Below are positions 54,017 through 62,349 of a DNA stretch of 64,000 bases, one piece after another. A model generated the notes under the pieces. It was given only the letters and a program-made list of their open reading frames with translations, did not search any database and was not told the DNA's origin. The DNA is from Cafeteria roenbergensis (taxonomy: Eukaryota; Sar; Bigyra; Bicosoecida; Cafeteriaceae): NCBI GenBank assembly GCA_008330645.1, contig VLTN01000030.1, forward strand, positions 1 through 64,000, in the 5' to 3' direction. The translations under genes and the position numbers were made by a program. How positions within the stretch are numbered: the first letter of the stretch is position 1; the number at the start of each line of letters is the position of its first letter.

Positions 54017-55596
54017 ATGCAAGGCAGTCGGACGAGCTGCGCGTGCCTTGCGCTGGCGGTCGCCGGCCTCGCCGTGCGCGCGTATGGGACCGTGGTGCAG
54101 GCGCCGCACGTTCACCGAGCGAGTGCCGATGTACCGGCCCACGAGGACGGCGGGGCTGGGGCGCTGCCGCCCGACCCGGGCCAGCCAGACAGCGCGCCAG
54201 GCTTCGAGAGCGACTTCGTGGCAACATCGACGCTCTTGCCGCTTGTGGCCAAGCACTTTGCGACCTCGCTCGTCGTGACGCCCCGCGACACCGAGCGGGA
54301 GGCGCTGCTGCCGCCGAGGCGTCAGGCGGTGTCGCGCTGGTCCCACTACTGGCGGGTGTACGAGCCGCTGCTGGAGAAGCTGCGACACAAGCAGGGCGCC
54401 GTGGTTGTGGAGGTGGGCACGTTCCTGGGCGGCTCAGCTCAGATTTGGGCGGAGTGGTTCGGCCCGGAGGTGCAGGTGCACGCGATCGACATCCACGACA
54501 TGTCCCGGGTGGTGGAGCCCTTTGGGGTGCGCTCTTGGACGGCTGACCAGAGCAACGCGTCGTTTTGGCGGGACGAGTTCTTCCCGGAGGTTGGCCACAT
54601 CGACGCCCTCATCGACGACGGGGGGCACACGTGGGCGCAGCAGGTCGTGACGGTGCGCGAGGCGCTCCCGTGGGTGAAGCCGGGGGGGTGCTTGCGGTCG
54701 AAGACACGCACTCGTCGTTCATGAGCGGGTTTTGCGGCACCACGCATGAGTCCGAGACCGTGCTTGGCCCGGTGCGCGAGGCGGTGCGAGGAGCGCTGTC
54801 GTCGGGTATGAGCCGGGAGACTGTGGAGTCGGAGAGCAGCCCGGTGCTTCCGACGGATTTGCTCGCGGCAGGACTGGGCAGCCGACCCGCGATTGCTGAC
54901 GACCCGAGCTTTGCGGCGATTCCTCAGCACCTGCACGACCGAGCGACCCGGTCGAGCAGCGAGGCGAGTCGTGCGCAGCTGCGGCGCGCGCTTGTGAACG
55001 ACAGCCTCACGCAGCAGCCGTGCGGCCATGCTGCGGGGTTGCCGGTGGCCCGCGTTCCGCGATTCACGTTTCTGGACGAGGCGCGATCGCTTGTGGACGA
55101 CCTGCACGCGGCGTGGCTGGTGCCATCTGACTCCTCGATCAGATCATTTGGTTTTCCCTTCTCTCACGTGCCAATGCCGGCCGTTGCGCCGCGACTGGAG
55201 CTGGCCCGAGCGGCACGCGGGTCGCTGCTTGGCCCTGCTTGGCGCCGCTGGTTCACTCGGCATATTTCGTCGGTGCAGTTCCACGAGAGCATCGTGTTGT
55301 TCCATCGCTGGTGGGCGCCGGAGGGTCGCCTCAGCCCTATAGTGTTTACAGCTGGAACAGCCATGGGTCGCCATCGCGCTCGCGGCGACATCGCGCCGCG
55401 GGGAAGTGTCGACTCTCCGCGAAGCATGATGGCAAATGCAATGTCTGATGAGTCAGTGGATGGCATGGGCCCGCACATGCGAGCTCTTGTGGAGGCGGTC
55501 GAGGCGGAAAGCCTCGCCTCGCTATCGGGCGACGGCAGACGCACGGCTGCGGAGGTGTTGCAGAGCGAGCTTGACGAGCTGCAGCGAGCTGAATGA
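54017..55596 (+). pseudogene. Methyltransferase array copy 1, one frame break
   Basis: Same layout as copy 2: signal peptide (MQGSRTSCACLALAVAGLAV), SAM domain and C-terminal region ending DELQRAE. The G homopolymer in the 'KPGG' codons near 54683-54689 has seven G, where copy 2 has eight (copies 3 and 5 have T plus seven). This shifts the frame and gives a stop at 54724; the remaining frame is open to 55596. Everything else is intact and nearly identical to its sisters. So it is either a very young pseudogene or a homopolymer base-call error. Its variable patches differ from those of copies 2 and 5 and partly resemble copy 3. Confidence 0.85.
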
Positions 55597-55754
55597 CGGC
55601 GTTGACAGTTGCCCAACGAGGCAGAGCGCTGCTTGCCCATCCCCCAGCGAGCGCCACTGCCACGCACGCGCCCACTCCCCGGCACGCAGCGCGCAACGCG
55701 CGCAAGGCACGCACTGATCTTGCACCCTCCTGGAGCGTGCACGCCCGGCCTTCG

Positions 55755-57338
55755 ATGCAAGGCAGTCGGACGAGCTGCGCGTGCCTTGCGCTGGCGGTCG
55801 CCGGCCTCGCCGTGCGCGCGTATGGGACCGTGGTGCAGGCGCCGCACGTTCACCGAGCGAGTGCCGATGTACCGGCCCACGAGGACGGCGGGGCTGGGGC
55901 GCTGCCGCCCGACCCGGGCCAGCCAGACAGCGCGCCAGGCTTCGAGAGCGACTTCGTGGCAACATCGACGCTCTTGCCGCTTGTGGCCAAGCACTTTGCG
56001 ACCTCGCTCGTCGTGACGCCCCGCGACACCGAGCGGGAGGCGCTGCTGCCGCCGAGGCGTCAGGCGGTGTCGCGCTGGTCCCACTACTGGCGGGTGTACG
56101 AGCCGCTGCTGGAGAAGCTGCGACACAAGCAGGGCGCCGTGGTTGTGGAGGTGGGCACGTTCCTGGGCGGCTCGGCTCAGATTTGGGCGGAGTGGTTCGG
56201 CCCGGAGGTGCAGGTGCACGCGATCGACATCCACGACATGTCCCGGGTGGTGGAGCCCTTTGGGGTGCGCTCTTGGACGGCTGACCAGAGCAACGCGTCG
56301 TTTTGGCGGGACGAGTTCTTCCCGGAGGTTGGCCACATCGACGCCCTCATCGACGACGGGGGGCACACGTGGGCGCAGCAGGTCGTGACGGTGCGCGAGG
56401 CGCTCCCGTGGGTGAAGCCGGGGGGGGTGCTTGCGGTCGAAGACACGCACTCGTCGTTCATGAGCGGGTTTTGCGGCACCACGCATGAGTCCGAGACCGT
56501 GCTTGGCCCGGTGCGCGAGGCGGTGCGAGGAGCGCTGTCGTCGGGTATGAGCCGGGAGACTGTGGAGTCGGAGAGCAGCCCGGTGCTTCCGACGGATCTG
56601 CTCGCGGCAGGACTGGGCAGCCGACCCGCGATTGCTGACGACCCGAGCTTTGCGGCGATTCCTCAGCACCTGCACGACCGAGCGACCCGGTCGAGCAGCG
56701 AGGCGAGTCGTGCGCAGCTGCGGCGCGCGCTTGTGAACGACAGCCTCACGCAGCAGCCGTGCGGCCATGCTGCGGGGTTGCCGGTGGCCCGCGTTCCGCG
56801 ATTCACGTTTCTGGACGAGGCGCGATCGCTTGTGGGCGACCTGCACGCGGCGTGGCTGGTGCCATCTGACTCCTCGATCAGATCATTTGGTTTGCACTTT
56901 CCCCACGTGCCAATGCCGGACGTTGCGCCGCGACTGGAGCTGGCCCGAGCGGCACGCGGGTCGCTGCTTGGCCCTGCTTGGCGCCGCTGGTTCACTCGGC
57001 ATATTTCGTCGGTGCAGTTCCACGAGAGCATCGTGGTGTTCCATCGCTGGTGGGCGCCGGAGGGTCGCCTCGGCCCAACAGTATTCGCAGCTGGAACAGC
57101 GATGGGTCGCCATCGCGCTCGCGGCGACATCGCGCCGCGGGGAAAGGGCGACTTTTTGCAAAGCATATTCAATGCATTGACTGACGAATCGGCGGATTGC
57201 ATGGGCCCGCACATGCGAGCTCTTGTGGAGGCGGTCGAGGCGGAAAGCCTCGCCTCGCTATCGGGCGATGGCAGGCGCACGGCTGCGGAGGTGTTGCAGA
57301 GCGAGCTTGACGAGCTGCAGCGAGCTGCAGCGAGCTGA
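55755..57338 (+). CDS. Secreted MycE-like SAM methyltransferase, array copy 2
   Basis: 527 aa, ATG at 55755. A signal peptide covers residues 1-~22 (MQGSRTSCACLALAVAGLAV). The class I SAM domain has VVEVGTFLGGSAQIWAEWF (~129, nucleotide loop), VHAIDIHDM (acidic end of strand 2), WTADQSN, ALIDDGGHTWAQQ (~200) and GGVLAVEDTHSSF (~229). The DDG-H plus later E-D arrangement resembles sugar O-methyltransferases of the MycE/rhamnosyl type, which use a metal at these acidic residues and His; that assignment is inference. The second half (~260-527) is unrecognised, with WWAPEG and HRARGDIAPRG. It contains three short patches that differ between copies (here about 56886-56922, 57071-57090 and 57141-57200). 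Spacing to neighbours is ~150 bp, so promoters must be tiny or transcription shared. Confidence 0.88.
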   Translation: MQGSRTSCACLALAVAGLAVRAYGTVVQAPHVHRASADVPAHEDGGAGALPPDPGQPDSAPGFESDFVATSTLLPLVAKHFATSLVVTPRDTEREALLPPRRQAVSRWSHYWRVYEPLLEKLRHKQGAVVVEVGTFLGGSAQIWAEWFGPEVQVHAIDIHDMSRVVEPFGVRSWTADQSNASFWRDEFFPEVGHIDALIDDGGHTWAQQVVTVREALPWVKPGGVLAVEDTHSSFMSGFCGTTHESETVLGPVREAVRGALSSGMSRETVESESSPVLPTDLLAAGLGSRPAIADDPSFAAIPQHLHDRATRSSSEASRAQLRRALVNDSLTQQPCGHAAGLPVARVPRFTFLDEARSLVGDLHAAWLVPSDSSIRSFGLHFPHVPMPDVAPRLELARAARGSLLGPAWRRWFTRHISSVQFHESIVVFHRWWAPEGRLGPTVFAAGTAMGRHRARGDIAPRGKGDFLQSIFNALTDESADCMGPHMRALVEAVEAESLASLSGDGRRTAAEVLQSELDELQRAAAS

Positions 57339-57487
57339 ATGATTGCGTTCATGAGGCAGAGCGCTGCTTGCCCACCCCAGCGAGCGCCACTGCCACGCAC
57401 GCGCCCACTCCCCGGCCCGCAGCGCGCAACGCGCGCAAGGCACGCACTGATCTTGCACCCTCCTGGAGCGTGCACGCCCGGCCTTCG

Positions 57488-59140
57488 ATGCAAGGCAGTC
57501 GGACGAGCTGCGCGTGCCTTGCGCTGGCGGTCGCCGGCCTCGCCGTGCGCGCGTATGGGACCGTGGTGCAGGCGCCGCACGTTCACCGAGCGAGTGCCGA
57601 TGTACCGGCCCACGAGGACGGCGGGGCTGGGGCGCTGCCGCCCGACCCGGGCCAGCCAGACAGCGCGCCAGGCTTCGAGAGCGACTTCGTGGCAACATCG
57701 ACGCTCTTGCCGCTTGTGGCCAAGCACTTTGCGACCTCGCTCGTCGTGACGCCCCGCGACACCGAGCGGGAGGCGCTGCTGCCGCCGAGGCGTCAGGCGG
57801 TGTCGCGCTGGTCCCACTACTGGCGGGTGTACGAGCCGCTGCTGGAGAAGCTGCGACACAAGCAGGGCGCCGTGGTTGTGGAGGTGGGCACGTTCCTGGG
57901 CGGCTCAGCTCAGATTTGGGCGGAGTGGTTCGGCCCGGAGGTGCAGGTGCACGCGATCGACATCCACGACATGTCCCGGGTGGTGGAGCCCTTTGGGGTG
58001 CGCTCTTGGACGGCTGACCAGAGCAACGCGTCGTTTTGGCGGGACGAGTTCTTCCCGGAGGTTGGCCACATCGACGCCCTCATCGACGACGGGGGGCACA
58101 CGTGGGCGCAGCAGGTCGTGACGGTGCGCGAGGCGCTCCCGTGGGTGAAGCCTGGGGGGGTGCTTGCGGTCGAAGACACGCACTCGTCGTTCATGAGCGG
58201 GTTTTGCGGCACCACGCATGAGTCCGAGACCGTGCTTGGCCCGGTGCGCGAGGCGGTGCGAGGAGCGCTGTCGTCGGGTATGGGCCGGGAGACTGTGGAG
58301 TCGGAGAGCAGCCCGGTGCTTCCGACGGATCTGCTCGCGGCAGGACTGGGCAGCCGACCCGCGATTGCTGACGACCCGAGCTTTGCGGCGATTCCTCAGC
58401 ACCTGCACGACCGAGCGACCCGGTCGAGCAGCGAGGCGAGTCGTGCGCAGCTGCGGCGCGCGCTTGTGAACGACAGTCTCACGCAGCAGCCGTGCGGCCA
58501 TGCTGCGGGGTTGCCGGTGGCCCGCGTTCCGCGATTCACGTTTCTGGACGAGGCGCGATCGCTTGTGGACGACCTGCACGCGGCGTGGCTGGTGCCATCT
58601 GACTCCTCGATCAGATCATTTGGTTTGCACTTTCCCCACGTGCCAATGCCGGCCGTTGCGCCGCGACTGGAGCTGGCCCGAGCGGCACGCGGGTCGCTGC
58701 TTGGCCCTGCTTGGCGCCGCTGGTTCACTCGGCATATTTCGTCGGTGCAGTTCCACGAGAGCATCGTGTTGTTCCATCGCTGGTGGGCGCCGGAGGGTCG
58801 CCTCGGCCCAACAGCATTTTCAGCTGGAACAGCCATGGGTCGCCATCGCGCTCGCGGCGACATCGCGCCGCGGGGAAGTGTCGACTCTCCGCGAAGCATT
58901 ATGCTCAATGCAATGTCTGATGAGTCAGTGGAATGCATGGGCCCGCACATGCGAGCTCTTGTGGAGGCGGTCGAGGCGGAAAGCCTCGCCTCGCTATCGG
59001 GCGATGGCAGGCGCACGGCTGCGGAGGTGTTGCAGAGTTCAGGAGGCAGAGCGCTGCTTGCCCACCCCAGCGAGCGCCACTGCCACGCACGCGCCCACTC
59101 CCCGGCACGCAGCGCGCAACGCGCGCAAGGCACGCACTGA
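57488..59140 (+). CDS. Secreted MycE-like SAM methyltransferase, array copy 3 with altered C-terminus
   Basis: 550 aa, ATG at 57488. It matches copy 2 through the signal peptide, SAM motifs and most of the C-terminal half. Near the end the usual ELDELQR tail is missing: after AAEVLQS the frame runs straight into spacer sequence (GGRALLAHPSERHCHARAHS) and stops at 59140. This is what a deletion of about 40-50 bp spanning the old stop and the spacer start would give. The third variable patch resembles copy 1 more than copy 2. Whether the foreign tail affects the enzyme is unknown; the SAM domain is intact. Confidence 0.85.
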   Translation: MQGSRTSCACLALAVAGLAVRAYGTVVQAPHVHRASADVPAHEDGGAGALPPDPGQPDSAPGFESDFVATSTLLPLVAKHFATSLVVTPRDTEREALLPPRRQAVSRWSHYWRVYEPLLEKLRHKQGAVVVEVGTFLGGSAQIWAEWFGPEVQVHAIDIHDMSRVVEPFGVRSWTADQSNASFWRDEFFPEVGHIDALIDDGGHTWAQQVVTVREALPWVKPGGVLAVEDTHSSFMSGFCGTTHESETVLGPVREAVRGALSSGMGRETVESESSPVLPTDLLAAGLGSRPAIADDPSFAAIPQHLHDRATRSSSEASRAQLRRALVNDSLTQQPCGHAAGLPVARVPRFTFLDEARSLVDDLHAAWLVPSDSSIRSFGLHFPHVPMPAVAPRLELARAARGSLLGPAWRRWFTRHISSVQFHESIVLFHRWWAPEGRLGPTAFSAGTAMGRHRARGDIAPRGSVDSPRSIMLNAMSDESVECMGPHMRALVEAVEAESLASLSGDGRRTAAEVLQSSGGRALLAHPSERHCHARAHSPARSAQRAQGTH

Positions 59141-59177
59141 TCTTGCACCCTCCTGGAGCGTGCACGCCCGGCCTTCG

Positions 59178-59462
59178 ATGCAAGGCAGTCGGACGAGCTG
59201 CGCGTGCCTTGCGCTGGCGGTCGCCGGCCTCGCCGTGCGCGCGTATGGGACCGTGGTGCAGGCGCCGCACGTTCACCGAGCGAGTGCCGATGTACCGGCC
59301 CACGAGGACGGCGGGGCTGGGGCGCTACCGCCCGACCCGGGCCAGCCAGACAGCGCGCCAGGCTTCGAGCGCGACTTCGTGGCAACATCGACGCTCTTGC
59401 CGCTTGTGGCCAAGCACTTTGCGACCTCGCTCGTCGTGACGAGCCAGCGAGCTGCAGCCTGA
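59178..59462 (+). pseudogene. Truncated methyltransferase, array copy 4
   Basis: 94 codons: the signal peptide and the N-terminal linker as far as KHFATSLVVT, then SQRAAA and a stop. The sequence after the break (AGCGAGCTGCAGC) is the AGCTGCAGCG repeat normally found at the gene's 3' end. So everything between, including the whole SAM domain, was lost in one event joining the 5' part to the 3' end. A peptide this short has no catalytic motif. Confidence 0.9.
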
Positions 59463-59575
59463 ATGCGAGGCAGAGCGCTGCTTGCCCACCCCAGCGAGCG
59501 CGGCACGCAGCGCGCAACGCGCGCAAGGCACGCACTGATCTTGCACCCTCCTGGAGCGTGCACGCCCGGCCTTCG

Positions 59576-61150
59576 ATGCAAGGCAGTCGGACGAGCTGCG
59601 CGTGCCTTGCGCTGGCGGTCGCCGGCCTCGCCGTGCGCGCGTATGGGACCGTGGTGCAGGCGCCGCACGTTCACCGAGCGAGTGCCGATGTACCGGCCCA
59701 CGAGGACGGCGGGGCTGGGGCGCTACCGCCCGACCCGGGCCAGCCAGACAGCGCGCCAGGCTTCGAGCGCGACTTCGTGGCAACATCGACGCTCTTGCCG
59801 CTTGTGGCCAAGCACTTTGCGACCTCGCTCGTCGTGACGCCCCGCGACACCGAGCGGGAGGCGCTGCTGCCGCCGAGGCGTCAGGCGGTGTCGCGCTGGT
59901 CCCACTACTGGCGGGTGTACGAGCCGCTGCTGGAGAAGCTGCGACACAAGCAGGGCGCCGTGGTTGTGGAGGTGGGCACGTTCCTGGGCGGCTCAGCTCA
60001 GATTTGGGCGGAGTGGTTCGGCCCGGAGGTGCAGGTGCACGCGATCGACATCCACGACATGTCCCGGGTGGTGGAGCCCTTTGGGGTGCGCTCTTGGACG
60101 GCTGACCAGAGCAACGCGTCGTTTTGGCGGGACGAGTTCTTCCCGGAGGTTGGCCACATCGACGCCCTCATCGACGACGGGGGGCACACGTGGGCGCAGC
60201 AGGTCGTGACGGTGCGCGAGGCGCTCCCGTGGGTGAAGCCTGGGGGGGTGCTTGCGGTCGAAGACACGCACTCGTCGTTCATGAGCGGGTTTTGCGGCAC
60301 CACGCATGAGTCCGAGACCGTGCTTGGCCCGGTGCGCGAGGCGGTGCGAGGAGCGCTGTCGTCGGGTATGAGCCGGGAGACTGTGGAGTCGGAGAGCAGC
60401 CCGGTGCTTCCGACGGATCTGCTCGCGGCAGGACTGGGCAGCCGACCCGCGATTGCTGACGACCCGAGCTTTGCGGCGATTCCTCAGCACCTGCACGACC
60501 GAGCGACCCGGTCGAGCAGCGAGGCGAGTCGTGCGCAGCTGCGGCGCGCGCTTGTGAACGACAGCCTCACGCAGCAGCCGTGCGGCCATGCTGCGGGGTT
60601 GCCGGTGGCCCGCGTTCCGCGATTCACGTTTCTGGACGAGGCGCGATCGCTTGTGGGCGACCTGCACGCGGCGTGGCTGGAGCCTTCTGACGAGCTCCGC
60701 CAGACTGTAATCCAAGAGGCCGCCGAATGGCAGCGCCTAGCTGCGCCGCGACTGGAGCTGGCTCGATCGGCACGCGGGTCGCTGCTTGGCCCTGCTTGGC
60801 GCCGCTGGTTCACTCGGCATATTTCGTCGGTGCAGTTCCACGAGAGCATCGTGTTGTTCCATCGCTGGTGGGCGCCGGAGGGTCGCCGTGAGCCTGCGTC
60901 CTTCATGGCTGGAACAGCCATGGGTCGCCATCGCGCTCGCGGCGGGATCACGAGCACTGCCGGGGAGGACTCGCCGAAGTACATGGCGGCCCTTGCCGAC
61001 GAAGAGGTGCTGGACAGCGTTGGCCCGCACATGCGAGATCTTGTGGAGGCGGTCGAGGCGGAAAGCCTCGCCTCGCTATCGGGCGACGGCAGGCGCACGG
61101 TTGCTGAGGTGTTGCAGAGCGAGCTTGACGAGCTGCGGCGCATGGCTTGA
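59576..61150 (+). CDS. Secreted MycE-like SAM methyltransferase, array copy 5, divergent C-terminal third
   Basis: 524 aa, ATG at 59576. The first ~360 codons are almost the same as copies 1-3, with all SAM motifs (GGSAQIW, DDGGHTW, VEDTHSSF). From about 60680 it departs: LEPSDELRQTVIQEAAEWQR replaces the SSIRSF segment, REPASFMAG replaces patch 2, and GGITSTAGEDSPKYMAALAD replaces patch 3. Conserved islands lie between (AWRRWFTRHISSVQFHESIV, ESLASLSGDGRRT). The end is DELRRMA. The mosaic suggests an older paralog whose 5' two thirds was overwritten by conversion from its neighbours. It is the last unit; no array sequence follows. Confidence 0.88.
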   Translation: MQGSRTSCACLALAVAGLAVRAYGTVVQAPHVHRASADVPAHEDGGAGALPPDPGQPDSAPGFERDFVATSTLLPLVAKHFATSLVVTPRDTEREALLPPRRQAVSRWSHYWRVYEPLLEKLRHKQGAVVVEVGTFLGGSAQIWAEWFGPEVQVHAIDIHDMSRVVEPFGVRSWTADQSNASFWRDEFFPEVGHIDALIDDGGHTWAQQVVTVREALPWVKPGGVLAVEDTHSSFMSGFCGTTHESETVLGPVREAVRGALSSGMSRETVESESSPVLPTDLLAAGLGSRPAIADDPSFAAIPQHLHDRATRSSSEASRAQLRRALVNDSLTQQPCGHAAGLPVARVPRFTFLDEARSLVGDLHAAWLEPSDELRQTVIQEAAEWQRLAAPRLELARSARGSLLGPAWRRWFTRHISSVQFHESIVLFHRWWAPEGRREPASFMAGTAMGRHRARGGITSTAGEDSPKYMAALADEEVLDSVGPHMRDLVEAVEAESLASLSGDGRRTVAEVLQSELDELRRMA

Positions 61151-61348
61151 GAGCCACTTTTTGCCTTCGAATCCAGCCGATTGCCGCGCGACCGGCGAAC
61201 CACGCGGTGGGTCGAGCATGGGGTCAGAGTGCAGAGGCTCACGCACCGTAACGGGCATTGCATTGCCGCGCTCATGTCTGGGCCTACTCACGCACGGCGC
61301 AATGACAGCATCAATCGATTCCAAGGGTCGCCGCTCGGGGCTTGCCAC

Positions 61349-62059
61349 TCACACCCCAGCCTCGCGCATCCTCTGTCTCCAGTCCAGGTGCCCCGTTTGG
61401 GGTTTCGGCGTCGCCCTGCTCCCAGACGCCACCGCGTCCCGAGCCGATCGCCGCCCCGATGGCGCAACGCCGATGGCGCCTTCGTGCAACCGGGCAACGA
61501 GTCTGTCCTCATCGCGGCCCGCTCCTTTCCCGCCGCGTCGCCCTGCTTTGTCGCGCTTTGCCGATGCTGGTTTGCCGCGGCGCGAGGAGGCCTTGGCCCC
61601 CGCGGAGCGCGAGTCCGCATCATCGTTTTCGCTGTCGCTGTCTGAGTCGCTGCTGCTGTCGGCGCCGCCGTCGTCGCCGGGCCGCACCTGCCTCCCCTTT
61701 GCAGCCAGAATCCGCGCCGCAGCAGCCGCATTCAGCTGCGTGACACGGGGCTGAGCAGCAGCCTCGGAGTCGGCCGCGCGCACGCGGGCCATGGCGGCCT
61801 GCACCCTCGTCAGCGCCTGCCGAGTCGGGTGGTGGGGCGGCACCGCATCCACGCCCGCTCGGTCGTGTGAGACCAGGCATCTGCACAGCATAAAGCTGAG
61901 CGACCCAACAGCGTAAGCCAGCTGCGACGCCGTTTTGGCGTCGTTCAAGTGCTCCTTCGCTGGCCTGTCCTCGGCGCCGGTGTCCTGCTCGCTAGCTTGG
62001 GCCAGCACCGCTGTCAGGTGAGAGTCGACACCACCCAAGGCGTCCAAAAACGCGTCCAT
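61349..62059 (-). CDS. C1D/Rrp47-like (Sas10/C1D family) exosome cofactor
   Basis: 236 aa, ATG at 62059. The N-terminal ~90 residues read as a Sas10/Utp3/C1D domain: KTASQLAYAVGSLSFMLCRC, then HPTRQALTRVQAAMARVRAA. About ten residues later RVTQLNAAAAARILAAKG matches the 'kLd..AA.RFv' block of C1D/Lrp1. An acidic Ser-Asp tract and a basic Lys/Arg/Gly tail follow. In yeast and animals such proteins bind Rrp6 and structured RNA and help nuclear exosome processing of rRNA and snoRNA; function here is by family. It is divergent with the WD-like gene (290 bp) and convergent with the methyltransferase array. Confidence 0.8.
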   Translation of the reverse strand: MDAFLDALGGVDSHLTAVLAQASEQDTGAEDRPAKEHLNDAKTASQLAYAVGSLSFMLCRCLVSHDRAGVDAVPPHHPTRQALTRVQAAMARVRAADSEAAAQPRVTQLNAAAAARILAAKGRQVRPGDDGGADSSSDSDSDSENDDADSRSAGAKASSRRGKPASAKRDKAGRRGGKGAGRDEDRLVARLHEGAIGVAPSGRRSARDAVASGSRATPKPQTGHLDWRQRMREAGV

Positions 62060-62349
62060 GTGGTTGACAAGCCGCGCCTCTCGTCGCAGGTCAGCCCTGG
62101 GGGTGAGATGTCGGGGACCCAGCGCTCAGAAAGGCTGCAACGCTCGTGGCTCTGCCAGCCGTTCCGCAACTTGCCCGAGATGCTGCGCACACGCGGTTCG
62201 ACGGACTCAGCCCCTGTTCTATCCACCGCAGCGATCGAGCATTCAGGGCCCATCCGCTCCTAGCACGCCCGTCACTGGCCGGCCCACGATAACGACTTGG
62301 GCGAACGTGCAGTCGGTTGCGACTCACATCGCCGCCAGGCCCGGCCGCA

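Larger units (their letters stand above)
53784..61150 (+). repeat. Tandem array of methyltransferase gene units
   Basis: Head-to-tail units of ~1.7 kb, each one gene plus ~150 bp of spacer. ATG-to-ATG distances are 1,738, 1,733, 1,690 and 398 bp (the last after the truncated copy). The array opens with an orphan 3' end (53784-~53870, coding RRTAAEVLQSELDELQR in the frame of the normal gene end), so a former unit was cut at the COG4-like boundary. Spacers share blocks such as GAGGCAGAGCGCTGCTTGCC. Just before several stops a 10-bp AGCTGCAGCG unit varies in number between copies. Backbones are nearly identical over long stretches. Confidence 0.95.

Noticed and set aside
55164-56846. A 560-codon minus-strand ORF over the methyltransferase array
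   Set aside because: It is antisense to the SAM-domain genes and simply recurs with each unit because the units are near copies.
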